From Rhodamnia argentea (lineage: Eukaryota; Streptophyta; Magnoliopsida; Myrtales; Myrtaceae), in contig NC_063151.1 of the NCBI RefSeq assembly GCF_020921035.1, positions 3,348,001 through 3,412,000 on the forward strand: a stretch of 64,000 nucleotides of DNA, read 5' to 3'. Shown one piece after another: positions 44,985 to 56,312 of this stretch; position 1 is the first letter of the stretch; every line of letters starts with the position of its first letter. Made by a program: the position numbers and the translations under genes. Under the pieces are notes generated by a model. That model had not been told where the DNA came from, ran no database searches, and saw only the letters and a list, made by a program, of their open reading frames with translations.

Positions 44985-45330
44985 TGCGTAAACAAAACAG
45001 GCAGTAGTTGTTACTAGCTAGCCGAAACATCATGACCAGAAGCATTCAAAATCCTGAAATGGGGAGATCTTTGAATGGTGGCCTTCTATGAATGGACTGA
45101 GAAGATGACAGAAACAGAGCAGCCAAGCCTTCTATATATATGCCTCTATGTCATGATCATGCTCCAAAGCAACACCAGAAAAATCATGGATTCCGCCAAA
45201 GGTTTTAGAAGGGAGTGGTACAGCTTCTGAGCTCCGGTCGCCCTTTCTGGCCATGCTTTTACTCATGTTACAAGGTGTAGTTCCCAGCATATGGACGCCA
45301 TCCACGCGATTGCTGCGACGTTCATTGCTT
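44985..45330 (+). pseudogene. 5' fragment of an E-type receptor kinase gene
   Basis: Aligns with the promoter and start of gene E: aatggtggccttctatgaat / aaattggccttctgtgagtg, a TATA tract (45132-45141), and ATG at 45186 about 50 bases later. The signal-peptide region is recognisable (cttttactcatgttacaagg / cttttacttatcattccaca, then gtgtagttcccagc / gtgcagttcctgc). There is a frame break after gtacagcttctga, and similarity ends near 45310. It is a truncated relic of another member of the E subtype. Confidence 0.65.
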
Positions 45331-46326
45331 GATTTCCTAGAAGTGGAGATTATTGCTTATTGAGGCAGGCCATTGGTTCGCCCCTTTGGTTAGCATTTCA
45401 GGTATCGGGAGAGTGACGGATTCACGAAGAGGGCGCGGCGGGATGGCTTTTTAGATTTACTTTGCTACATTCATGAAGCTTATTAGACTGACTTTGGAGA
45501 AGTTCTAGCTTGGTATGTTCATGGTATGTTGGACCTTACGATTGTTTTCATTAATGCAGGGTGTTTATCCGATCAGTGCATTTCCGAAAACGGTTCAATT
45601 TTAATCAAAAGCTCCGTCCTTTATGAAAAGATGGGGTCGTTCCCCAAATTCTAAACAGAGGTTTGGAGTGCGACAGTGACTATGACTAATTTAGCGATCG
45701 CTCACTCGCCCTTCTTTCTTAGCTTATTAGTAAACTTGGAATCCATATATTCCATGGTAGCTTCCCACTTGTATAAATAAGGTTGTGACGTATAGAGACC
45801 GAAAACTCGTTTTCCGATCATAAAGAGCGCACGTTAAAGCCAAAATAGCAGAAGTTTCTTTCTTGGTCGTTCGTTTTCTTTTCCCCTTTGATGTGAGTAT
45901 CTGGGTTTTTGCTTGAACTAGATAAAGCTCCTCCTTTTGAGGTCGCACTCTTCATTCTTCAACCTCTCCCGTCAACGCTCGGAAGGCGATTCAGTCCGTA
46001 ACGCTTCTAGAAAGGAGGCATCAGGCCATTTAGAATATCCAGAGCAGATCCACTTTGTATTCAAATGACTTATCCGGAAAAGGGTTGGAGGATATCTCAA
46101 GGAACCAATAAAAGCAAATGCTCTGAGTCAAATTATGTGTGCTGCAATCACAAATTCTGAGCTAAAAGATAGAGACTATCTTCATTTTCTTTACTTCGAT
46201 GAAAGCTGACGAACGCATTACCATCATTAAAATGGCAGCATCTGGCTGTTGGCACCCCCACCTCAAGGAAAACACAAGACTGGGGCAAGCAAAGAGAACA
46301 GAGTTTGGAAGCTTTGAGTCAAAGTC
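45331..46326. other. Intergenic, nothing recognised
   Basis: No conserved coding sequence, RNA gene or repeat pair found. Minus-strand frames at 45727-45948 and 46162-46386 have no recognisable motif. Confidence 0.45.
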
Positions 46327-46682
46327 TGTTGTTTTCTCAAAGAACAAAAAGGAGAATTGACAGCAAAAGCTATGTATTTGCAGCAAGCAGAACGTATGGA
46401 AAGGAAAAACTACTTCTCTTTATTCAGAAAACTGAAAAATACTTAAGTACAGACTAAAACTTTGTTTGTTGCCCACTAAACACACGTTACCCACTAAGCA
46501 ACAGATTGCTTGATCCATAAAAATCTGCAACAAACTAACAAAATAAATCTGCAACAAACTAATAGAATAAATCTGCAACAAACTAACAGAATAGATAACA
46601 TGCAACTAAACAACCCTACAAAATAGGACTCTAACAAACCGACTCAACAAAAAATAGATCGTGCAGCCTTGATGCATCAACA
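46327..46682 (-). repeat. 3' LTR of the young copia element
   Basis: Begins tgttgttttc and ends gatgcatcaaca on the + strand. It contains three tandem units of a caacaaactaa.a.aataaatctg motif (46526-46590). Confidence 0.95.
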
Positions 46683-46694
46683 CTCTCCTCCTGG
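46683..46694 (-). other. Polypurine tract
   Basis: On the minus strand ccaggaggagag immediately precedes the 3' LTR (tgttgatgcatc), as required for plus-strand priming. Confidence 0.75.
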
Positions 46695-46695
46695 A

Positions 46696-49600
46696 TCAAG
46701 TGCTGCACACTCCTAACTTTGCCCTGAGAAGTTCGAATCGACCAACATGAAACGACTTAGTGAATATATCTGCAATTTGATTTTCTGAACTGCAGTACAC
46801 CAGGTTCACCTCTCCAGCCTTTTGCACTTCTCTCAAGAAGAAATACCTGACCTTAAAATGCTTTGTTTTTCCATGAAATACTTGGATTCGTGAAATGGCC
46901 AAAGTAGCTTGATTGTCCACAAATACTTCTATGCCTTCTTCTTGCTCCAAATGCGGATCATCCATCGCCTTCTTCAACCATAATGCTTGATTCACAGCTG
47001 CAGTAGCTGCAATAAACTCAGCTTCTGCAGTTGATTGTGCTACTATTTCTTGCTTCTTTGAACACCAGGAAAAACATGCCGACCCAAATGTAAAGCAATA
47101 ACATGAAGTGCTCCTCATATCATCCACCGATCCCGCCCGGTCACTATCAGAATACCCCCGCAACTTAAACTCCTGAATTTTGCGGAACTTAATTCCATAT
47201 GAAAGAGTACCTTTCAAGTACCTCAACACCCTCTTTGCAGCTACCATATGCAACCGACTTGCACAATTAAGAAATCTAGACAAGACACTTACAGTAAACA
47301 TGATGTCCGGCCTAGTTGCTGTGAGATACATTAGACAACCGATCAAACTTCTATAAACTCTTTCATCTGCAGGTTCTGATCCATCCTTCTTTTGAAACTT
47401 TTCCTCCTGACCCATTGGAGTACTCACACTCTTGCACTCCTCCATGTTGAATCTCTTCAGGATCTCCTTCAAGTACTTCTTCTGACAGATAAAAATTTCA
47501 TTTCGAGTCCGCCTAATCTCCATCCCCAGAAAATATGACATCTCACCAAGATCGGTCATTTCAAACATCTTCATCATCTCTTGCTTAAATGCAATAATCT
47601 GAGCACTATTATTTCCTGTCACCAGCAGATCATCTACATAAAGAGACACCACCACTAAGTCAGATACTAACCTCTTGACATATAGAGTGGATTCACTAAG
47701 ACTTTTCTTGAAACCTAGACCCAGCAAGTGCTCATCCATCTTACTATACCATGCTCTGGGAGCTTGCCTCAAGCCATAGAGAGCCTTTTTCAGCAAATAA
47801 ACTTTCTCCTCCCGGCCTGGTGTGACAAAACCTTCCGGCTGCTCAACATAAATCTCCTCCCGCAATACTCCATTCAAAAAAGCAGATTTCACATCTAACT
47901 GATACACCTTCCATCCTTGTTGAGCTGCCAAAGCAAGAGTCATTCTAATTGTATCTAATCTTGCAACAGGAGCAAAGGTTTCTGAGAAATCAACTCCCCA
48001 AACCCGTGCATATCCCTTCACCACCAACCTGGCCTTATGCTTATTCACCGAGCCATCGGGATTGAGTTTGGTCCCGAAAACCCATTTTACTCCAATTACC
48101 TTCCCGTCTTCAGGCCTCTCCATTAGCTCCCATGTCTGGTTCTTTTCTATCATAGTCAACTCTTCCTTCATTGCATTCATCCACTTCTGATCACTTTTAG
48201 CTTCCTCATAACCAGCAGGTTCCAAAATAGCCACACTACACCTCTGATATATATCAGTCCGAGATCTAGTACCTCTAACCGGAACATCATCTACCAGCTG
48301 GTCGGGTTCTAGTGAGACCTCCTTGTGCTTCCCTTGTAACTCATCTGTCCAATCCCATTGCTCATCTTCTAGGAACCGAACATCCCTACTAGTGATCACC
48401 TTCCCTGTTTGTGGTTGAAAGATCCCGTAGGCTTTTGACACTAAGCTGTAGCCAACAAAGATTCCAGGTTCAGCTTTCTCCCCCAGCTTGTCTCTCTTGA
48501 CGTGTGGAATATGAGAAAAACACAGACAACCAAACACCTTCAAATTTCTTAGAATTGGCTTAACACCAAACCAAGCTTCAAAGGGAGTTTTCTTCTCCAA
48601 TACCCTTGTAGGCAGCCTATTCAGCAAAAAAACTGTTGTGTTTGCTGCTTACGCCCAAAATTCTTTTGCGCGATTCTTCTCATGCAGCAGACACCTAGTC
48701 ATCTCCATAATGGTTCTATTCTTCCTCTCACTTACTCCATTTTGCTGTGGAGAGTAAGGAGCGGTAAGCTGATGCTTAATTCCAGCCTCTTCACGGAAAG
48801 AATTAAACCTCTGCGAGGTGTATTCCGTTCCATTATCAGATCTGATGACCTGAATCTTACAACCACTTTGGTTCTCAACCCATCTTTTAAACTTCGGAAA
48901 TACCTCAGCAACTTCTGACTTTTGCTTCATGAAGTAAATCCAGCACATTCTGGTATAATCATCAATGAAAATAATGAAATACCTGCTGCCATTTAGTGAA
49001 GGAGTCACTTGTGGACCACAGAGATCTGTATGAATCGGTTGCGGCTTCTCTGTAGCTCTCCAAGTGGATTCCTTGAAGGGAAGTCTTGTCTGTTTGCCCA
49101 CCAAACAAGCCTTGCACTTTGTGATTTGCTCCTCCAGGCTTGGTAACCCAGTTGCCATTTCATTCCTTTGCATGAACAGCACGCCTTTGTGATGAAAGTG
49201 CCCCAGCCTCTTGTGCCATATCTCTGAATCACCGGCCCGGCACTTGAATGCCACTTGCTCTTTCTCGAGAGGATTCAGAGAAAAACTCTTACGTTGCATC
49301 TTTATCTTGAACAGCTCCCGACCACCGGAGTCAAAGATTAAACACTTCCCCTCTTCAAATATCACCTTAAATCCCTTTTCTACCAACTGTCCCACACTCA
49401 GCAAATTCTGATCAATCTCAGGCACATACATCACATCGAATACCAGTTTAGTTCCAGCACAACTCTCTATTGCTACGGTCCCTTTACCTTTCACTTCTAA
49501 GTACTCCCCATTCCCAATCCTCACTCTTGACTTCAATGACTTGTCAAGATCTATAAATAACTTTTCATCACTTGTCATGTGGTTTGTGCAACCACTATCA

Positions 49601-50646
49601 ACAAGCCAACTTTCACATGGAGTACTAGAAGAGAAACAAGAGGCAACAAACAGTTGATCTACCTCTTGTTGGGTTGCGGCATGTGCCTCACCTTGCTCGC
49701 GATCTCCCTTCTCTTTGCAGAACTTCTCAATGTGTCCAAGCTTATGACATTTTCTGCACTTCACATCTGGCCTCTTCCAACACCTAAAGTGCGGATGATT
49801 CTGTTTTCCACAGTCTTGACATGAGGAATACCTTCCCCAATTGTTCTTGGAGTAACTCGCACTGTTCTCTCTTGCAGCAGCTTCCGAACCACTACCGCCA
49901 TTCCATTTCTTCCCTTTCCACTTATTGCCTTTCCCTCCTACATTCTGTTGTTCTTTGGCCCGCAAAGCTCCTTACGTACTTCCTTCCAGCCTCATTAACC
50001 TCCTTTGCTCTTGTGCTTGCAGAGCACTAAGCAATTCTGCCAACTTGATCCGAGACAAATCCTTGGTATTCTCCAAAGAGGCAATGGTTGCCTCAAACCT
50101 TTCGGGCAAAGAGACAAGAATTTTCTGCACTAGCCTATTATCGGAGAGGTCGGTGCCTAGAACTCTTGCCTGATTTGCAATGCTTATCAACTTATCAGAA
50201 TACTCCTTAATTGTCTCGGACTCCTTCATCCGCAATCTCTCGAACTCTGTGATCAGATTTAGCCCCTTCATGCTTCTGATCCTCTCATCTCCTTGATACT
50301 CAGCTTTGAGGAAGTCCCAGATAGCTTTGGCTGATTCACAAGCCATAATTCTGCTGAAAATAGCAGGTGAGACAGCAGCATATAAACAAGACTTTGCCTT
50401 TGCCTTTCTTGTCGTCCTCTCCTTGTGAAGCTTGATCCGATTGATGGTTGGATTGTCGGGAAGGGGAGCAACTTCATAATCTTGTTCCACAGCTTCCCAA
50501 AAATCACAACCCTCTAGATAGGCTTGCATTCTCACTGCCCAGGCTTGATAATTTTCTCCATCAAACACTGGTGGAGTCATTGAAAAAACACTCGATCCCG
50601 TCTCCATCTTGCCTTCGTCTTCTATGGATGCAGACACTCCTCTCAA
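46696..50646 (-). pseudogene. copia gag-pol polyprotein with two internal stops
   Basis: One minus-strand frame of 1317 codons, interrupted by in-frame TAA at 49972-49974 and 48649-48651; there are no frameshifts. Domains in order: UBN2-type gag (PPVFDGENYQAWAVRMQAYL near the start), zinc knuckle CRKCHKLGHIEKFC, protease WLVDSGCTNHMTS, pre-integrase WHKRLGHFH, integrase core (HTDLCGP, FIDDYTRMCW, RSDNGTEYTS, APYSPQQNGVSERKNRT), reverse transcriptase (WVFGTKLNPDGSV, YQLDVKSAFLNG, YVDDLLVTG) and RNase H (GYSDSDRAG, STAEAEFIA, VDNQATLA). All hallmark motifs are readable. As written it cannot give a full polyprotein, but it could be mobilised in trans. Confidence 0.93.
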
Positions 50647-50685
50647 TCAATCTCACAAGTCACTCACAGCCCCTTAAGATCAAGA

Positions 50686-50699
50686 AGGCTCTGATACCA
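50686..50699 (-). other. Primer-binding site of the young copia element
   Basis: Minus strand reads ttggtatcagagcc, one base inside the 5' LTR, a full match to the plant initiator tRNA-Met primer site. Confidence 0.9.
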
Positions 50700-50700
50700 A

Positions 50701-51056
50701 TGTTGTTTTCTCAAAGAACAAAAAGGAGAATTAACAGCAAAAGCTATGTATTTGCAGCAAGCAGAACGTATGGAAAGGAAAAACTACTTCTCTTTATTCA
50801 GAAAACTGAAAAATACTTAAGTACAGACTAAAACTTTGTTTGTTGCCCACTAAACACACGTTACCCACTAAGCAACAGATTGCTTGATCCATAAAAATCT
50901 GCAACAAACTAACAAAATAAATCTGCAACAAACTAATAGAATAAATCTGCAACAAACTAACAGAATAGATAACATGCAACTAAACAACCCTACAAAATAG
51001 GACTCTAACAAACCGACTCAACAAAAAATAGATCGTGCAGCCTTGATGCATCAACA
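50701..51056 (-). repeat. 5' LTR of the young copia element
   Basis: Identical to 46327-46682 except A for G at 50733. Adjacent to the gene E promoter, so any LTR promoter or silencing mark lies within about 220 bp of the gene. Confidence 0.95.
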
Positions 51057-51217
51057 AAGTCAACTACATTGTTCCAAACCATTTGAAACGCTAGACACAG
51101 TCAGACAATTCCCAAGGCTCCACACATTGGCCAGATTGTCCACATCTGAAATTGAAGATCGTTGAAAATTGGCCTTCTGTGAGTGGACTCTGAACAGTAG
51201 AAAGGGAGTAACTAAGC

Positions 51218-51225
51218 TTTATATG
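51218..51225 (+). promoter_or_regulatory. Possible TATA box of gene E
   Basis: tttatatg lies 49 bases before the ATG. The related fragment at 45132-45141 has tctatatata at the same distance from its ATG, which supports conservation. It would imply a very short 5' UTR. Confidence 0.35.
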
Positions 51226-51273
51226 TGTGCCTCATGGTTGATTATCAACCTCCAAAAACAAGCAAAAGAAATC

Positions 51274-54200
51274 ATGGGTTCACCAAAATTGGAGACGCCA
51301 GTTCATCTTCTAGCCTCCTTTGCCCTTTTCACAGTGCTTTTACTTATCATTCCACAAGGTGCAGTTCCTGCTTATGCCTCCACACTGGAAGCACAAGCCC
51401 TTCTCAAATGGAAATCCAGCCTTCAAAACCAAAACCAATCCACCTCTTCTCTATCTTCATGGACTCTCCCTCCTCAAAACGCTACCGGCTCCAACGCGAC
51501 GGCGGCGAGCCCGTGCGGTTGGTACGGCATCGCGTGTAACCTGGCCAGGAGCGTGATTGGAATCAACCTCACCAGTTCGAACATCAGAGGTACGCTCGAT
51601 GAGTTCCCGTTCTCGTCTTTGCCGTATCTTACCTATATAGACATGTACATAAATGAACTCTCCGGCGGTATTCCACCTCAAGTCGGCCTTTTGACCAACC
51701 TCACCTACCTTGACCTCTCCTTTAACCAATTATCCGGGCAAATACCGCGGGACATTGGGGATCTCACAAAGCTTGAGGTGCTACACCTGATTTCGAACGA
51801 GTTGAATGGCTCTATCCCTGACGAAATAGGCCGGTTGCGTTTGATGAACGAGCTCGCCTTGTACTCGAACCAATTGGATGGATCCCTTCCTTCTTCCTTG
51901 GGTAACTTGAGCAGCCTTGCTAGACTATATCTATATAACAATTCATTTTCCGGTTTTATTCCTCTTGAAATGGGAAATTTGACCAACTTGGAGGAGATTT
52001 ACATGGATACCAACTTCCTAACAGGGCCACTTCCTCCCACGTTTGGGAAATTGACAAAACTAACGGAATTGCACGTATATGATAATGAACTCACCGGTTC
52101 TATCCCACCAGAGATAGGGAACTTGAATCTTCTTCGCCGACTCAGCCTGTACTACAACAATCTTACTGGTTCAATCCCCTCAACGTTAGGAAATTTGACA
52201 GAGCTTACACTTCTTTTTCTGTATGGCAACCAGCTTTCTGGTATCATTCCTGATGAGTTAGGAAACCTTCAAGCTATGATCGATTTCGAGCTGAGTATGA
52301 ATCAGCTCACAGGTCCTGTTCCTTCTTCTCTGGGCAATATGACTGACCTGAAATATTTATTCCTCCGTGAGAACCAACTTTCCGGTTCAGTTCCTGGATT
52401 CCTTGGGGATTTGACAAACCTGGTGGTGCTACAATTGGATACAAACCAGTTCACCGATTTCATGCCAGATAACTTGTGCCGAGGTGGATCACTGCGTAAC
52501 CTCACCATGGCCGGCAACAACCTCACAGGTTCCATACCCAGAAGCTTGAGAAATTGCACGAGCTTACTCAGGGTACGCCTCGAGGAGAACCAACTCACTG
52601 GAAATCTTTCCGATGTTTTCGGCGTCTACCCAAACTTGGACTTCATGGATTTGAGTTTCAACAAGTTTTACGGGGAAATCTCGGTTAATTGGGGAAGTTG
52701 TCCGCGTTTGAGGGATCTACGAATTGCTGGGAACAACATGACCGGTACCTTGCCTCCTGAGATCGGAAATGCGACTGAACTACAAGGACTCGATCTTTCT
52801 TCCATTGGTTTAGTTGGTGAGATTCCAAAGGAACTCGGGAAATTGACCTCTTTGGTGAGGTTGAACTTGAGCAGGAATCAACTTTCTGGCATGAGTCCCG
52901 ACTTCGTTTCACTATCTGGTCTTCAAAGAGTGGATTTGTCCAGGAATAGATTAAGCATGTCTATCCCAGAGAGAATCGGGCAGTTGGCAGACTTAGTCCT
53001 CCTGGATTTGAGCAACAACCGGTTAAGCCAAGAAATTCCTGGCCAGATAGGGATGCTGACTCACTTATCTGAGCTAGACTTGAACAATAACTCATTGATC
53101 GGTGAGATTCCAGCACAACTCAGCAATCTGCAAAGTTTAGTGAAACTTGACCTCTCACACAACAGTCTTTCTGGCCCTATATACGCCGTTTTCAAGGATA
53201 TGCCAGGTTTGGCAACAGTTGACATATCCTACAATGAGTTCCAGGGTCCAGTTCCAAACACCACGGCATTCCAAGATGCTCCAACAGAAGCATTACAAGG
53301 TAACGCTGGATTATGTGGAAATGTTGATGGACTTCAGCCTTGTGATCAATCGGCGCCACTGAAGAAGAAGAAGAACTCCAATACTGATAAGAAAGTTTTT
53401 CTCATTGTTTTCCTCATACTTGGAGCATTTATCCTGTTTTCTTTCGTCGGAGTATACTACATTTTCCATAGAAGAAAGAACCGCCGACAAGCAGAGCCAG
53501 CGAGAGAGAGAGAGAAATTGGTTTCTATATCTACTTACGATGGGAGGATATTGTACGAAGAAATCATCGAAGCGACTGAGAATTTTAATGACAGATACTG
53601 CATTGGAGTTGGAGGATATGGAAGAGTCTTCAGAGCAAAGCTAAGATCAGGCGTTGCGGTGGCTGTGAAGAAGCTTCATCAGATGTCCGATAGCGGGCAA
53701 ACGAATCAGAAGGAGTTTCAGAGTGAGATAAGGGCACTGACGGAAATACGACACCGCAACATCGTGAGACTCCACGGCTTCTGTTCACATCCCCAGCACT
53801 CGTTCTTGGTGTACGAGTATGTGGAAAGAGGAGACCTGTCTGCAACCCTGAGCGAAGATGGGGACGCGAAAGAGTTGGGTTGGGATAGGAGGGCCAATAT
53901 TGTTAAAGGCATAGCTCATGCTCTGTCTTACATGCACCATGACTGTGTGCCACCTATTGTTCACCGAGACATATCAAGCAACAACATCTTGCTTGATTAT
54001 GAGTGCGAGGCCCGTGTTTCCGACTTCGGTACAGCCAAGCTTCTCAAGCTAGACACGTCGAATTGGAGCGCTGTCGCTGGGACATACGGATACGTCGCCC
54101 CAGGTAATTCAATGGATATCTACTGTTCTCCTATGGTGAGCTTGAAAAGTAATAGTCTGCCAGTGCTGATGCATTTTCTTCTTAATGTGTAGAGCTAGCT

Positions 54201-54503
54201 TACACGATGAAGGTGACCGAGAAATGCAACGTGTACAGCTTCGGGGTCGTGGCGATAGAGGTGATCCATGGAAAACATCCGGGCGAAACCATCTCATCCC
54301 TCTTAGCTGCATCGGATAAGGAGATTGCAACAATCCTGAAAAATATGCTGGATTCGCGCCTACCAGCCCCAATGCCCGGCCTTCAGGATGAACTTCTAGT
54401 CATCTTCAAGCTCGCAATTGCTTGTTTATCCGCCAATCCACGACTCAGGCCGTCGATGAACATGGTTTCTCAGATGCTATCGGCATGTTCAGCCGCTCAC
54501 TGA
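51274..54503 (+). CDS. Gene E: divergent MIK2-like LRR receptor kinase, CNVYSFG variant
   Basis: Exon 1 51274-54103 and exon 2 54193-54503 (gtaatt...gtgtag, phase 1) give 1046 aa. Signal peptide with a longer hydrophobic core (LLASFALFTVLLLIIPQGAV), LRRNT cap (SPCGWYGIAC), about two dozen LRRs, NAGLCGN cap, a basic KKKKN linker, TM VFLIVFLILGAFILFSFVGV, kinase with [22 protein letters not shown] and DFGTAK. In subdomain IX the invariant Asp is Asn (AAC 54228-54230, residue 956: KCNVYSFG); B, C and D keep Asp. The C-terminus ends ACSAAH, about 30 residues shorter than the others. It differs from B/C/D along its whole length, so it belongs to an older subtype. MGSPKLE is chosen as start because the upstream extension is not conserved. 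A young copia LTR ends 217 bp before the ATG. Confidence 0.9.
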
Positions 54504-54719
54504 TGTGGTCATTGTCCCCAGTAATAGGTTAATGCAAGAGGAACTATAGCTTCTAGCAATTGAATTGATCATCTCTAATGGTGCCTTTTATCTTCATAGA
54601 TGACTGTAGTATGGGGAAGTGAGCTTGTAATAATACATGACAGGCGAATACTCAGATGCTCCAAGTTGTGGCAATGATTACTATATTACAAGTCTTTGAT
54701 GTATTACAATATCTGCTTG
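54504..54719. other. 3' flank of gene E
   Basis: Probably includes the 3' UTR (gtgccttttatcttcatagatg...). From about 54665 it enters the segmental duplication shared with 38030. It is unlike the downstream blocks of B, C and D. Confidence 0.4.
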
Positions 54720-55139
54720 TGTCATGGACCAAAGAAGAGTGCCACGTCATCCATCCAGGGGGGCTCACCCAAGCCATTAGATCGTAAAGGGGTTCAATCT
54801 CCACCTTTGGATTTATGTGATAAGGATTAAAGATTTCAATCGTTGGATGTGACTAATCTCCACCATTGGATTGATGTGACGAGGGTTACCATCCTCCACC
54901 GTTAGATGAAGTAAATCTCCGCCACTAGATCGACAAGAAGAGAATTGATATCCTCCACCGTTAGATCGTGAAGTAAATCAATGATTGTAATAAGATATCC
55001 ACTAACATAAATAGAGGAGTCATCTATATCATTTATATCCATCCAAACATTTGAGCAATACAAGCATTTTCTCCCAAAGCTTTCCTCTCTACAACCAGGA
55101 TAATTCAAGTAAGCGACCCCCAAAAGTCAGCTCGTGACA
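54720..55139 (+). mobile_element. Solo LTR, 420 bp
   Basis: Starts tgtcatggaccaaagaagag and ends gtcagctcgtgaca (TG...CA), flanked by cttg at 54716-54719 and 55140-55143. The homologous site near 38098 lacks it. It contains a promoter-like ataaatagagg and, further on, a ctttcctctctacaacc leader-like tract, as in short copia or TRIM LTRs. Two related tgg(a)tt..tgtga motifs around 54800-54890 form a diverged internal repeat. Confidence 0.75.
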
Positions 55140-55143
55140 CTTG

Positions 55144-56312
55144 CAGTATAAACTATTATGTTATAATACCTATTACAGCTACGACTATAATAATTGTCAT
55201 ATATAATAGAGCCCTAGGAAATTGCAACTTATAATAGCTATCGCGTACAATATATGGTCTATGACAACTTGCATGTAATAAAGGGTCAGTTTGTCTTAGA
55301 GAAAACTCACAATTTGAAAAAAAAAATTCAGAAAAACAATCACTTATATCTCTTATAAAATATTTTCATCACCCATAAAAATAATTAAATATAAATTATT
55401 GTCGATAAAAAAACATTTACCGTTGACTAATCTTTTTAACGAATCTTGAATGTATGAAACAAACGAACCCAAAATATTCCAAAGATATCCTCTCTTATCT
55501 TTTCTCCCTTTAATGCTTTTTTAATAGTGTTAATCATAATTACAATTTGCTTATGTAGGCATTATAGTATATTAATTAACCTGTAATGGATACTGTAGTT
55601 TTAGGTAAAAAAAAAGGCTTTCCAGTCCTATATGGAAAGTCTCCAGAGCCACAGCAAAGACAAAACATCCTATTCCTAGTAAATTGCATCCTTTACGGCT
55701 AAAATCGGTTCTGTCCCTTAGGTACGGACGACAAGACCTTGGTACAAATGAAATGGAGCATAAACATGCATCTTCCAGTCCCTTTGTGACGGACAACAAG
55801 ACCTTGGTACAAATGAAATGGAGCATAAACATGTGTCCTCCAATGACAGAGCACATTGACTATCAAATTTAATGTGTTAATATGATAAAATTTCTTCAAC
55901 GTGGATTTTGACGACAGAATTTTCCACATGGTATATGCGACTTCAAAAATTTGTCATAAATCACTTCGCAGCACAGCATGGAAACAGAATGCAATCTATG
56001 TATTGAAATCAAGATTAACACTATACAGGGTGTCGAAGATGGAACGGAAAAACACAACCATCCATTGCGGTTGATGAACTTGCAGAAAATTAGGACAATC
56101 GCTAAACCAGACGCAAGTATGAACACATAACACCAATTAGCACATTGCTCACATCTCTAGCCAATCATGTTAAATACTCGAACAAGGTTTGCCGCATTCC
56201 TCGATGAACTCAACGAAAGGAGCATAATACCAGAACATGTTCACAGTGAGAACGAAACGAAAATCCAGACACAAGGCTATCACGTGAAATAGTTGGTCTG
56301 CGATGTATCTTA
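55144..56312 (-). repeat. Segmental duplication, copy 2 (3' flank of DUF4057 pseudogene)
   Basis: Counterpart of 38110-39279. The part nearest the DUF4057 exon is likely its 3' UTR (minus strand). It contains a 65-bp tandem duplication absent from copy 1. Confidence 0.75.
55711..55841 (-). repeat. 65-bp tandem duplication
   Basis: gtcccttaggtacggacgac...atgaaatggagcataaacatg is followed directly by a second copy starting gtccctttgtgacggacaac. Copy 1 of the segmental duplication has only one unit (about 38704-38770). Confidence 0.85.

Larger units (their letters stand above)
46327..51056 (-). mobile_element. Young, nearly intact Ty1/copia retrotransposon
   Basis: A 4730-bp element on the minus strand. 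The two 356-bp LTRs differ at a single base (46359 G vs 50733 A). Target duplication aagtc is present at 46322-46326 and 51057-51061. A primer-binding site complementary to initiator tRNA-Met lies inside the right LTR and a purine tract inside the left LTR. The gag-pol region stays in one frame throughout with two internal stop codons. Such LTR identity indicates a recent insertion. It lies 217 bp upstream of the start codon of gene E, transcribed divergently from it. Confidence 0.95.

Noticed and set aside
51169..51273. Earlier start for gene E (MAFCEWTL...)
   Set aside because: It would run across the TATA-like site, and the related fragment at 45.1 kb does not preserve the frame; MGSPKLE is followed directly by a good signal peptide.
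54104..54192. Read-through of exon 1 of gene E to the stop at 54190-54192
   Set aside because: This is the intron; splicing gt...ag restores APELAYT.KVTEKC as in B, C and D.
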